Shown in pieces: positions 1-8,210 of a stretch of 47,685 nt of DNA. The stretch lies in NCBI GenBank assembly GCA_017527625.1, contig JAFXPV010000072.1:1-47685 (forward strand), in the 5' to 3' direction. How positions within the stretch are numbered: the first letter of the stretch is position 1; every line of letters starts with the position of its first letter. The position numbers and the translations under genes are program-made. Source of the stretch: Bacteroidales bacterium. Its GTDB lineage: Bacteria; Bacteroidota; Bacteroidia; Bacteroidales; UBA932. The notes under the pieces were generated by a model. It was not told the DNA's origin and did no database searches. It was given only the letters and a program-made list of their open reading frames with translations.

Positions 1-420
1 CGCTCCGTCATTCTCGGATACATCCGCCTCATCCTGGAATACTGCCAGCGCATATATCAGAGGCAGCTCTCTAAGGAGGACAAAACTTCTTCTGACATTC
101 TTAAGCGCTTCCATAACCTGCTGCGGGAATACTACCTGGACGGCAAACAAATGGCACAGGGCGTTCCGTCGGTCAGCTACTGTGCGGAGCATCTGGCCTA
201 TTCCGCCCGCTACCTGGGAGACGTGATCCACAAGTCCACCGGGGGCACAGCCATCGGCTATATCCATTCCTTCGTTATCGACCAGGGCAAGAACCTGCTT
301 ATGAACGGACACAACGTGAACGAAACAGCCAATCTGCTGGGTTTCGAATTTCCCCACCACTTCACCCGCCTCTTCAAGAAAGTCACCGGCCTCACACCTT
401 CAGAGTTTCTCGGAAAGTGA
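1..420 (+). CDS. AraC-family transcriptional regulator, C-terminal part (5' truncated by window edge)
   Basis: The frame is open from base 1, so the gene starts outside the window and only about 139 residues are visible. The last 90 or so residues form a typical AraC/XylS DNA-binding domain with two helix-turn-helix units. The first is around the SYCAEHL/YLGDVIHKSTG stretch. The second is around NETANLLGFEFPHHFTRLFK, followed by the usual closing signature KVTGLTPSEF. The ligand-binding N-terminal domain is missing, so the signal cannot be guessed. The gene ends 60 bases before the EamA transporter start; an intervening promoter at 451 makes separate transcription likely. Confidence 0.9.
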   Translation, partial: RSVILGYIRLILEYCQRIYQRQLSKEDKTSSDILKRFHNLLREYYLDGKQMAQGVPSVSYCAEHLAYSARYLGDVIHKSTGGTAIGYIHSFVIDQGKNLLMNGHNVNETANLLGFEFPHHFTRLFKKVTGLTPSEFLGK

Positions 421-450
421 TTCGTACGGAACAACATCTCTGAAAAAGTG

Positions 451-458
451 TACCTTTG
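451..458 (+). promoter_or_regulatory. Bacteroidota -7 promoter element (TACCTTTG) for the EamA gene
   Basis: TACCTTTG matches the TAnnTTTG -7 consensus exactly. Transcription would begin a few bases downstream, near 464. No convincing -33 TTTG box is visible. A TTG triplet inside this element (456) opens the reading frame but cannot be the start if the element is a promoter. Confidence 0.55.
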
Positions 459-479
459 CGCCCCGGAATCGCAGACACT

Positions 480-1388
480 GTGAAAGAAAAGTTACATATC
501 GACAGAAGGCGTCTGGTGGGCTATGTTGCCGGCATCGCTGCAGGCGTTTCCTACGGCACCAACCCGCTTTTCGGCAAGGCACTGATGGAGAGCGGCGTGC
601 CCATAATGGTGATGCTCTTCTTCCGCTATGGCATCGCAGCCATTCTTCTGGCTTTGTGGATGCTTTGCAGGAAAGAAACCTTCCGGGCCAGCCGGCGCGA
701 ACTGGGCCTGCTGGTGCTGCTGGGACTCTTCTTCGCAGGAAGCAGCATCACTCTTTTCTGCTCCTACGAGTTCATACCGTCGGGACTGGCCACCACGTTG
801 ATCTACCTTTATCCGGTGTTTGTCGCTCTCATAATGGTCTTCCTGCGAATCTATCCCAGCTGGCAGACCTGGCTCTCCATAGCGGCCACCTTCTCAGGCA
901 TCCTTCTCCTCTCTGCCCCTTCCGGCAATGTCCAGATCCGCCTTCCGGGCGTCCTGCTGGCCATCGGCTCTGCCCTCTGCTATTCGTTCTACCTGGTCAT
1001 CGTGAACCGCAGCAAACGCATCCGGAAAGCCTCGGAGCACAAGATAACGCTCTATTCGCTGGTAACCGGAGCCATCCTGTTCGCCATCATCCGCAGCGTC
1101 CAGGGCGGAGGAATGCTCGAAGGGATTGACTCCGCATCTGACTGGGCGAACCTCGTCGGCCTGGCTATAGTGCCCACTATGATTTCGATGCTCACCCTGG
1201 CTATGTCGTCACGCTACATAGGCCCCACAAAGACTGCAGTCCTCGGCGTCTTCGAACCGCTCACCGCCATCCTCATCGGCACTTTGTTGTTCGGAGAGAC
1301 TCTCACAGCCAAGATGGCCGTCGGCATCGCCATCTGTGTCGCTGCCGTCATCTTCCTTATCCTGAAACCCGGCAAGGCCGCTCAGTGA
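480..1388 (+). CDS. EamA/DMT-superfamily transporter
   Basis: This is an integral membrane protein of about 302 residues with roughly ten hydrophobic segments in two repeats, as expected for the drug/metabolite transporter superfamily. Visible family features are GVSYGTNPLFGKALM near the N-terminus, the RYGIAAILLA segment, and GPTKTAVLGVFEPLTAILIG in the second repeat (the P..a..l...EP pattern of EamA domains). GTG at 480 is chosen as start because the longer frame begins with a TTG at 456 that lies inside a perfect -7 promoter element. Members export amino acids, nucleosides or other metabolites; the substrate cannot be read from the sequence. The AraC gene just upstream may be its regulator, which is inference. 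Confidence 0.85.
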   Translation: MKEKLHIDRRRLVGYVAGIAAGVSYGTNPLFGKALMESGVPIMVMLFFRYGIAAILLALWMLCRKETFRASRRELGLLVLLGLFFAGSSITLFCSYEFIPSGLATTLIYLYPVFVALIMVFLRIYPSWQTWLSIAATFSGILLLSAPSGNVQIRLPGVLLAIGSALCYSFYLVIVNRSKRIRKASEHKITLYSLVTGAILFAIIRSVQGGGMLEGIDSASDWANLVGLAIVPTMISMLTLAMSSRYIGPTKTAVLGVFEPLTAILIGTLLFGETLTAKMAVGIAICVAAVIFLILKPGKAAQ

Positions 1389-1475
1389 CGCCAGGCCTAT
1401 GTCCGAATGGACCGTCCAGCGTCTCGACGAAGCCACCCTGAAACAATTTGCCGCACCTGAACTGCCCGACCGAAA

Positions 1476-3029
1476 TCAGTGAGTCCTTCTGAACTCATCC
1501 AGCTGCTTGAAGCAGTGGCGGTCGATGATTTCCTCCAGCTCCCTGTCGGGGTTGTTGAGGAAACGGAGCGTATAGTTCAGCTCCAGCAACTCACCGTTTT
1601 CAGCAGTATAGGGCTCCCAACGGCGCGGAAGCGACGGGATGTTCGGGTCGCCGGTCTTGGCGAACTGAGCCCAGATGTCGCTCATCCTGTCGGCCAGTTC
1701 CTTGTCAGCCTCGGTAGGCTCCGGAAGGTCTGAGTTGCCGGCACGCAGGTTGTCGAAGCAGAACTTCAGCTCATTGCCGTGGACGCTGCCCTTGCTGACC
1801 GGTGAACGCCAGGTGAACATATACATCCAAGTCTTCGCGGCGCGGCTCTCGGCAATCGCATCCGCAGTGATGATGGTCTTCGGGCGGAAGAGCCAGTCGA
1901 TGCTCAGCAGGTCCTGCGGAGTATAGTCCGGCCAGGCCTTGGCGAATGCCTTGATATAGTCGTCGGCCTCCTGCTCGAAGGTCTGCTTCAGCTCGGCGCG
2001 GGCCTCCGCCAGAGTCAGCTCCCTGTTGTAACTCAGGTGTTGCAGCTCGTTGAAGGTGGTGCCGATCATTATCGGAACATCATTGGATATCTCGGCGAAA
2101 CCGTCCTGGAAAGGCTGTTGGAGAAGCACCTCGCCGTCCGGTGTCGGGCCGAAGCCCCACATCATCGGAGTGCCGGGCCTCCTGACGCCGACACTGGCAG
2201 CCATAGCCCTCTGCCCTGCCGCATAAAGCTCTTCATACGGCACATCCTTTATCTTCTCGATATGCCCGGCATCAATGCCAAGTTCCTTCAGCACAGCCAG
2301 CCCGAGCTCTTGGCTCATAGCCTTCGTGTTGACGTTCAGGATGGTGCCGCTCATAATTATGGCCTTGTGGAAAAGTCCCTTGGCAGGAGGCATACAGAGC
2401 AGCGTGCCGACCTTTCCGCCGCCACCGGACTCACCGAAGATCGTGACGTTGCCGGAGTCGCCGCCGAAGTTGCGGATGTTTTTCTGTACCCACTGAAGGG
2501 CCTGCACGACATCCAGCATTCCGACGTTGCCGGAATACTTGTAGTCAGCACTTGCTGCCGACAGGTCGAGGAAGCCGAGGATGTTCAGCCTGTGGTTGAC
2601 GCTGACCACCACTACGCCCTTCTGGGCCAGGTGCATTCCGGGGTCCCATTCCGAAGTGCCGGAGTCGAAACCGCCGCCGTGCAGCCACACCATCACAGGC
2701 ATCGAGGCCTTGGTGTCGGTAGTCCAGACGTTCAGCACGCAGGAGTTCTTCTCCGACATCATGTCCTCCGGCATCCTGCGGCCATTCTGCATAGCCTGCG
2801 GGCCCCAGTGGTCGCACACGCGCACGGTGTCCCACTTCGGTGCCGGCCTGGGCGGCATAAATCGTTCTACGGTGGCATACGGGATGCCGAGGAAACCGAT
2901 GGACCCTTCGTGGTCGAAGCCCTTCACAAGTCCGGAATCTGTTTTAACCACCATCGGGTCTGAGTTCCTGACGGTGCAGGCCAGCGGAACCAGAGCCGCC
3001 AGCAGGAGAAGCATATAAAGTCTTTTCAT
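1476..3029 (-). CDS. Secreted type-B carboxylesterase (lipoprotein)
   Basis: Alpha/beta hydrolase of the carboxylesterase type B (para-nitrobenzyl esterase) family, 517 residues, a normal length. The N-terminus is a lipoprotein signal with a lipobox ending at Cys18. The oxyanion-hole motif HGGG is at 117-120. The nucleophile is Ser201 in FGESGGGG, the acid Glu328 in GTTFNE, and the base His417 in SVHGNELKF. The nucleophile elbow reads GESGGGG instead of the usual GESAGG, a variant shared with the second copy at 39739. It would hydrolyse esters at the cell surface or in the periplasm, perhaps acyl groups on glycans or plant phenolics; the substrate is not deducible. It is transcribed alone, divergent from the S9 peptidase, and its stop region overlaps no supported gene. 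Confidence 0.9.
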   Translation of the reverse strand: MKRLYMLLLLAALVPLACTVRNSDPMVVKTDSGLVKGFDHEGSIGFLGIPYATVERFMPPRPAPKWDTVRVCDHWGPQAMQNGRRMPEDMMSEKNSCVLNVWTTDTKASMPVMVWLHGGGFDSGTSEWDPGMHLAQKGVVVVSVNHRLNILGFLDLSAASADYKYSGNVGMLDVVQALQWVQKNIRNFGGDSGNVTIFGESGGGGKVGTLLCMPPAKGLFHKAIIMSGTILNVNTKAMSQELGLAVLKELGIDAGHIEKIKDVPYEELYAAGQRAMAASVGVRRPGTPMMWGFGPTPDGEVLLQQPFQDGFAEISNDVPIMIGTTFNELQHLSYNRELTLAEARAELKQTFEQEADDYIKAFAKAWPDYTPQDLLSIDWLFRPKTIITADAIAESRAAKTWMYMFTWRSPVSKGSVHGNELKFCFDNLRAGNSDLPEPTEADKELADRMSDIWAQFAKTGDPNIPSLPRRWEPYTAENGELLELNYTLRFLNNPDRELEEIIDRHCFKQLDEFRRTH

Positions 3030-3134
3030 AGTCTATTGTTTAATCAGGAGCAGCCATCACCAGAATGGCACACAGCATCAATTTCAAACTATTTCTCATA
3101 GCGCGGAAGGGATCTTGTTTTTTGCTTTGTATAT

Positions 3135-3142
3135 CAAAGATA
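3135..3142 (-). promoter_or_regulatory. Bacteroidota -7 promoter element (TATCTTTG) for the carboxylesterase
   Basis: On the minus strand the sequence reads TATCTTTG, a perfect TAnnTTTG match about 105 bases upstream of the esterase start. The resulting 5' leader would be about 100 bases. On the plus strand, TAACTTAG at 3162-3169 (7 of 8) is a weaker candidate for the divergent S9 peptidase gene. Confidence 0.45.
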
Positions 3143-3212
3143 GCGATAATCTGTTTTTTCTTAACTTAGCGCACAGAAATAAGCCTGAAACACGGCAATA
3201 ATCCAGCTTTCT

Positions 3213-5663
3213 ATGAAAAAAATCCTTCTGTCAGCCGTTTACTTGACCTGGGCCATTATGACCTTCGCAGCAGACATTCCGGTGGGTGAATTCCGCTATG
3301 CCGGGCCGTTTCCTGTCAAGACTCCCTTCATTGTGGACAGTGTGAATGTCAATTCCAAAGCATTCGACTTCGCAAGTCTTCTTGACAAGCCCCTGTCTTC
3401 AGATATGCTCAAGGCATCCGGATACTACAATTCCGGCAATCTGCCGGTCAGCCCGGATGCAGACGCCATTCATCTTCTGGAATTTGATTTCCAGAACAGC
3501 GGCTATACTACCGCCACAATAAAAGTTGAGGGAGTGAAGGCATACAAGATAAGCGTCGACGGTAAGGATGGCGGAGCGAATCTCAAGCTCCAGCCTTTTA
3601 CCCACAGGGTGCGCATCAGATATTTCACTCCCCGCGGCGAGGCTTCAGCCCCGTCAGTTTCGATAGACACGCCGGATTCCTCAAAAATATCGTTCCGCAC
3701 AGACGGGAAACATCTGTACAGTATGTCAGATGTGCTTCTGGGCACACGCCTGTCTGGGGTTTCTCTCAGTTCAGACGGCAAATATATGATTGCCGGCTAC
3801 ACTACCACAATGGAGGGCGGAAGGTCCAATTCTGTATCCAGGATGATAGAGACGGCAAGCGGCCGCGTTCTGTTCGAGACTCAGGAAAGGCTCACGTGGA
3901 TGCCTGTGACTCCAAAATATTACAAGACCAGAAGGGGTGCGAAAACCATACAGCTCATAGCTGTCGATCCATCTACGGGAGAAGAACAAGTACTTGTGGA
4001 AGATCTCCCCGAAGGAAGCTTCAGGATGTCTCCGACAGAGGATTTCCTGATCTACAGTTTCTATGAGGAAGGTCCGAAGGAGCGTCCTGAAATCTATCAG
4101 ATACTCACCCCTGAAGACCGCCAGCCTGGCTGGAGGACTCGCTCATATTCCTCAAAATACGACATTGCAACAGGCGTGATGCAGCGCCTCAGCTACGGAT
4201 ACCACAACTCAAGGGTATCGGATATTTCTCCTGACGGAAAGACTGCCCTGATGATGGTCAGCGAAGACAGGCTGACACAGCGCCCCACATCACTTAGAAC
4301 GCTGTACTTGCTTGACCTTGAAACGCTGGATGCCAAGGTCCTTGTGGAAAAGGACGGTTTTATGGCCGGCGCCCAGTTCTCCCCTGACGGAAAGAAAGTG
4401 CTGCTGTCAGGATCTCCGGAAGCATTCGACGGCATCGGAATGAACGTCAAGGCCGGCCAGACCCCGAGTATGGAAGATATGCAGCTTTACATATTGGACC
4501 TGGCTACGGGAAAGATTACACCCCGCACCAAAGACTTCAATCCGAACGTTGCGACAGCACGCTGGAGCAAGGCCGACGGAATGATCTATTTCACAGCGGA
4601 GAACAGGGACTACATCGACTTGTATGTGATGAACCCCGGCAACGGCCGCATCAGTATGATTGAAACAAAGGAAGACCTTGTCAACAGTTTTGCGCTGGCA
4701 GCGGGTTCTTCCCTGATTGCATATTACGGACAGGGAGCATCCAATTCCGACAGGCTCTATACTTACGACACCAAGTCGAAGAAAACCATCCTCAGAGACG
4801 ACCTGAGTGCCGTCATCCTGAAGGACGTCGACCTTGGAGAATGCCACGAGTGGAATTTCAAGAATTCAAAAGGCGAGACAGTCTACGGCCGCTTCTACCT
4901 TCCGCCCTACTTCGACCCTGCAAAGAAGTATCCTATGATTGTGAATTACTATGGAGGGTGCAGTCCCACCAGCCGGAACTTCGAGAGCAGCTATCCGCAT
5001 AATGCATACGCTGCACTCGGTTATGTGGTTTATGTGGTTGCCGGTCCCAGCGGCGCCACTGGATTCGGCCAGGAATGGTCCGCAAGGCACGTGAATACCG
5101 CAGGAGACGGTCCGGCCCAGGATATCATCGAAGGCACAAAGCAGTTCTGCAAGGAGCATCCGTTTGTGAACGAGCAGAAGATCGGCTGTATCGGAGCATC
5201 ATACGGCGGATTTATGTCTGAATACCTTCCTACCGTGACCGACATCTTCGCCTGCTCGGTTTCACACGCCGGAATCAGCGGTCACTCAAGCTACTGGGGA
5301 TTTGGATACTGGGGATATTCTTACAGTGAAGTCTCGATGGCCAACAGTTATCCCTGGTCTGACCGGGAACTATATGTCGACCAGAGTCCTCTGTACCGTG
5401 CAGACAAGATCAACACTCCCCTGCTGCTGGTCCACGGCGACGCAGACACGAACGTCCCGTTCAACGAGAGCGTACAACTTTTCACGGCGCTAAAGCTTCT
5501 GGGCAAGGAAGTGGCATTCGTGGCCGTAACCGACCAGAACCACCACATCCTTGACTATCAGAAGCGTCTTGAATGGCAGGAGACCATCTGGGCCTGGTTT
5601 GCAAAATGGCTTCAGGACGACCCGACCTGGTGGGATGCCGTATACAGTCCCAAGAATCTCTAA
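3213..5663 (+). CDS. S9-family serine peptidase (prolyl oligopeptidase / DPP-IV-like)
   Basis: 816 residues with a signal peptide (cleavage after about residue 19), so exported, probably periplasmic. The first ~560 residues are a beta-propeller with repeated DG.. blades (SSDGKYMIAG, SPDGKTALMM, SPDGKKVLLSG). The C-terminal ~250 residues form the alpha/beta-hydrolase catalytic domain. The nucleophile is Ser663 in GASYGGF, the acid Asp745 in HGDADTNVP and the base His777 in QNHHILDY. The family cleaves peptides after proline or alanine near the N-terminus. The next gene is a proline iminopeptidase 17 bases downstream, so the two likely serve the same use of proline-containing peptides. Confidence 0.93.
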   Translation: MKKILLSAVYLTWAIMTFAADIPVGEFRYAGPFPVKTPFIVDSVNVNSKAFDFASLLDKPLSSDMLKASGYYNSGNLPVSPDADAIHLLEFDFQNSGYTTATIKVEGVKAYKISVDGKDGGANLKLQPFTHRVRIRYFTPRGEASAPSVSIDTPDSSKISFRTDGKHLYSMSDVLLGTRLSGVSLSSDGKYMIAGYTTTMEGGRSNSVSRMIETASGRVLFETQERLTWMPVTPKYYKTRRGAKTIQLIAVDPSTGEEQVLVEDLPEGSFRMSPTEDFLIYSFYEEGPKERPEIYQILTPEDRQPGWRTRSYSSKYDIATGVMQRLSYGYHNSRVSDISPDGKTALMMVSEDRLTQRPTSLRTLYLLDLETLDAKVLVEKDGFMAGAQFSPDGKKVLLSGSPEAFDGIGMNVKAGQTPSMEDMQLYILDLATGKITPRTKDFNPNVATARWSKADGMIYFTAENRDYIDLYVMNPGNGRISMIETKEDLVNSFALAAGSSLIAYYGQGASNSDRLYTYDTKSKKTILRDDLSAVILKDVDLGECHEWNFKNSKGETVYGRFYLPPYFDPAKKYPMIVNYYGGCSPTSRNFESSYPHNAYAALGYVVYVVAGPSGATGFGQEWSARHVNTAGDGPAQDIIEGTKQFCKEHPFVNEQKIGCIGASYGGFMSEYLPTVTDIFACSVSHAGISGHSSYWGFGYWGYSYSEVSMANSYPWSDRELYVDQSPLYRADKINTPLLLVHGDADTNVPFNESVQLFTALKLLGKEVAFVAVTDQNHHILDYQKRLEWQETIWAWFAKWLQDDPTWWDAVYSPKNL

Positions 5664-5680
5664 TATGTCAGTTAAGCAAG

Positions 5681-6565
5681 ATGAAAATCGAAGAAGGATA
5701 TATGCCCTTTCTGGGGTACAAGACTTACTACAGAATCGTAGGTGATGCGTCGAAAGACAGAAAGCCCTTGCTGCTTCTGCACGGCGGGCCGGGAAGCACG
5801 CACAACTATTTTGAGGTGTTGGACCGCGTGGCCTGGGAGACCGGTCGGCAGGTTATATCTTACGACCAGATCGGATGCGGCAACTCATTTCTTGAGGGAC
5901 ACCCGGAGCTATGGACCCTTGAGACTTGGATGGACGAACTCATCGCCCTGCGGGAGTTCCTTCACTTGGACCGGTTCCACATCCTGGGCCAATCCTGGGG
6001 CGGAATGCTCATCATTGCATACCTCATCGAGAAGAAGCCGCAAGGCATCTGTTCTGCCATTATCTCCAGCGGACACGCATCTTCCAGCCTCTGGGCCAGC
6101 GAGCAGCACAGGATGATCGGTCTGATGTCTGAAGAAGACCAGCAGGCCATCCGGCTGGCCGAACAGACGGGCAATTTTGAGGACCCTGCATACATCCGCG
6201 CCAATGACAGGTTTATGACGCTGCACTGCGCCAGCACGGATGAGAACAGTCCTGAGTGCCTGACACGTCCCAAGCGTTCAGGCAAGGAAGCATACCTTTA
6301 CGGCTGGGGACCGAATGAATATGTGCCCACAGGCAGCCTGGGGAATTTCGAATACATAGACCGGCTGGGGAAAATCGACTGTCCCTGCCTCATTTTCAGC
6401 GGATCAGAGGACCTCTGCACCCCTGCCGTAGCCCGTTCGATGTACGAAGGCATACGCGGGAGCCGATGGGAACTGATGGAGGGCGCCCGCCATATGTGCT
6501 TTGTAGACCGTCACGAAGATTACTGCCGGATACTGGAGTCCTGGCTGGAGGAACACGACCGATAA
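5681..6565 (+). CDS. pip: Proline iminopeptidase (S33 alpha/beta hydrolase)
   Basis: 294 residues, the normal size for the proline iminopeptidase / tricorn-interacting factor F1 group. It shows HGGPG (oxyanion region, 34-38), nucleophile Ser105 in GQSWGG, Asp244 in SGSEDLCTP and His271 in GARHMCF. It has no signal peptide, so it should act in the cytoplasm, removing N-terminal proline or other residues from small peptides. ATG at 5681 is preferred because it lies 17 bases after the S9 peptidase stop and starts directly with the family N-terminus; the open frame extends upstream into that gene. Operon with the S9 peptidase, and probably with the ABM-cupin gene 36 bases downstream. Confidence 0.92.
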   Translation: MKIEEGYMPFLGYKTYYRIVGDASKDRKPLLLLHGGPGSTHNYFEVLDRVAWETGRQVISYDQIGCGNSFLEGHPELWTLETWMDELIALREFLHLDRFHILGQSWGGMLIIAYLIEKKPQGICSAIISSGHASSSLWASEQHRMIGLMSEEDQQAIRLAEQTGNFEDPAYIRANDRFMTLHCASTDENSPECLTRPKRSGKEAYLYGWGPNEYVPTGSLGNFEYIDRLGKIDCPCLIFSGSEDLCTPAVARSMYEGIRGSRWELMEGARHMCFVDRHEDYCRILESWLEEHDR

Positions 6566-6601
6566 TAAATAATCAAGACCAGATTATTCTCACAATTTAC
6601 T

Positions 6602-7270
6602 ATGGCACAAATTACAATCAATATCCGTTACACAAGCGAGGACGGCGGTGCCCGCAAGTACGCCGAAGAGATGCAGCGCAGCGGCATCGCAGACCGTATC
6701 AGAGCCGTAGAAGGCTGCATCCGCTACGACTACTTTTATCCTGTAGACGATCCCAACGGACTTGTGCTCATCGACCAGTGGGCCGATGAAGCAGCACTGA
6801 ACCGCTACCACAGCGCTCCTATGATGAAGGAGGCTGAGGCACTTCGCGAGAAGTACGGTCTCGGCGGAAGGCAGATTTCAAGATTTCCGGGACTGCTTGC
6901 CTTCCCGGTAGGCCGTCCGAATGATGCTTATGCGCAATACTTCGTCGGAAACAGCTACCTCTGCCCGCTGCAAGGCGGCTACGACAATGTTACATTTGAA
7001 CCCGGCTGCCGCAATCACTGGCACATCCATCACGGAGCCGTGCAGGTGCTGATATGCGTATCCGGCCGCGGCTGGTACCAGGAATGGGGAAAAGACGCCG
7101 TCGCATTGACCCCCGGCACTGTCATCGAGATACCCGAAGGCGTGAAGCACTGGCACGGTGCAGCCGCTGACAGCTGGATGCAGCATCTTGTCATCCACAA
7201 GGACGTTCAGCGTGACGCTTCCAACGAATGGCTCGGACCTGTTTCAGACGAGGAATACAGCAAGGATTAG
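6602..7270 (+). CDS. ABM-type monooxygenase domain fused to a cupin domain
   Basis: 222 residues in two domains. Residues 1-90 resemble the antibiotic biosynthesis monooxygenase (YgiN-like) ferredoxin fold, with the characteristic IDQWADEAALNRYHSAP stretch at 57-73. Residues ~105-200 are a cupin with the metal-binding HWHIHH at 139-144 and the second motif PEGVKHWHGA at 178-187. The cupin part resembles those found beside or fused to carboxymuconolactone decarboxylases. There is no signal peptide, so it is cytoplasmic. A role in oxidation or detoxification of a small aromatic or quinone-like compound is possible but not shown. It lies 36 bases after pip without an obvious promoter, so it is probably the last gene of that run. 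Confidence 0.8.
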   Translation: MAQITINIRYTSEDGGARKYAEEMQRSGIADRIRAVEGCIRYDYFYPVDDPNGLVLIDQWADEAALNRYHSAPMMKEAEALREKYGLGGRQISRFPGLLAFPVGRPNDAYAQYFVGNSYLCPLQGGYDNVTFEPGCRNHWHIHHGAVQVLICVSGRGWYQEWGKDAVALTPGTVIEIPEGVKHWHGAAADSWMQHLVIHKDVQRDASNEWLGPVSDEEYSKD

Positions 7271-7285
7271 GGTTTCCCCATCCCC

Positions 7286-8086
7286 TTACTGGATGCTGAC
7301 GCCCGCCTGCATCTTCTTTGCCACCATATAAGCAATAGCTCCGATCACTATTGCCTCAGCAGTAATAATCAGCTCCAGGGGAACCATCCCGATGGACTTA
7401 TTCAGAAGGACTGCCGAGGCGTCGACAAGCGCGTGCAGCAGTATCGCCGCCGGGAACAGCCACAACCACTTGCCGCCTTTACGGACAGCGGCCCACACCA
7501 GCACAGAAAGGCTCAACTGGAGGATGAGGGCTGAGGCCCGCTCCCACAAGCCTGTAAGCCAAGTGCCTGCAGTAGATGTCTGAAGCGCATCCAACTGCGC
7601 CTGCGCAAGTGCAGCCGCACTTTCAGGGGCCTGAGACATAAGCGCATCAGTCTGTCCCGAATTGATCATCAGCGCCATCACGAAATTTGAAACCATAGCC
7701 AGGCCGAAAATGATCAGCATCTCCGCTCCTCCGTGACCTACTCCGTATGCTATGCCGGACACCGGCCCGGCAGGCTCTTTCTTCATAAGGAACTTCATAG
7801 CCAGGAAGCGGCCAGTCTCTTCAAAGACTCCGGCAGCCAACCCGCCGTACAGTGCGTACCAAAGCGTATTGCCCATAATAGCCGGACCGAGCGGACCTTT
7901 CAGCACAACCTGATGCATAATAGTCTCCAGCACCAGCGCGAAGACGACAAATACTCCGGCACCGATAAGTATGGTTGATAACTTGACTTTATACTTGCGC
8001 ACCAGATACATAGCCAAGCACACCGGAACAGCTATTCCAGCAAGTGCATTGACCGCAATCATCAAAAGAGAACCGACAGAAACCAT
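7286..8086 (-). CDS. YhfC-family intramembrane glutamic-type protease-like protein
   Basis: 266 residues with about seven or eight hydrophobic segments. The conserved motif FEETGR (Glu89, Glu90, Arg93) and the later GHGGAEM (His118, Glu122) are those of the YhfC/DUF2324 family, related to the CPBP and PrsW-type putative intramembrane proteases. It sits in the inner membrane. A peptidase role rests on family resemblance only. It is transcribed alone, convergent with the cupin gene (15 bases) and divergent from the phosphatase. On the minus strand TACTTTTA at 8120-8127 (7 of 8) could be its -7 element. Confidence 0.8.
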   Translation of the reverse strand: MVSVGSLLMIAVNALAGIAVPVCLAMYLVRKYKVKLSTILIGAGVFVVFALVLETIMHQVVLKGPLGPAIMGNTLWYALYGGLAAGVFEETGRFLAMKFLMKKEPAGPVSGIAYGVGHGGAEMLIIFGLAMVSNFVMALMINSGQTDALMSQAPESAAALAQAQLDALQTSTAGTWLTGLWERASALILQLSLSVLVWAAVRKGGKWLWLFPAAILLHALVDASAVLLNKSIGMVPLELIITAEAIVIGAIAYMVAKKMQAGVSIQ

Positions 8087-8210
8087 AACTACACCTTATC
8101 TGTTTCATTAAACTACGATAAAAGTATAGAATTCTTATTAAACAATCAAGCAGCGGCTCAGCGATAGGGAAAAATCGTAAATTCGCACCTGAGAAAACGA
8201 CATCTGCAAA

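Noticed and set aside
1399..1482. 27-codon open frame (MSEWTVQRLDE...) between the EamA and esterase genes
   Set aside because: It is too short to judge, has no recognisable family, and overlaps the end of the esterase on the other strand. It might be the stub of a lost gene.
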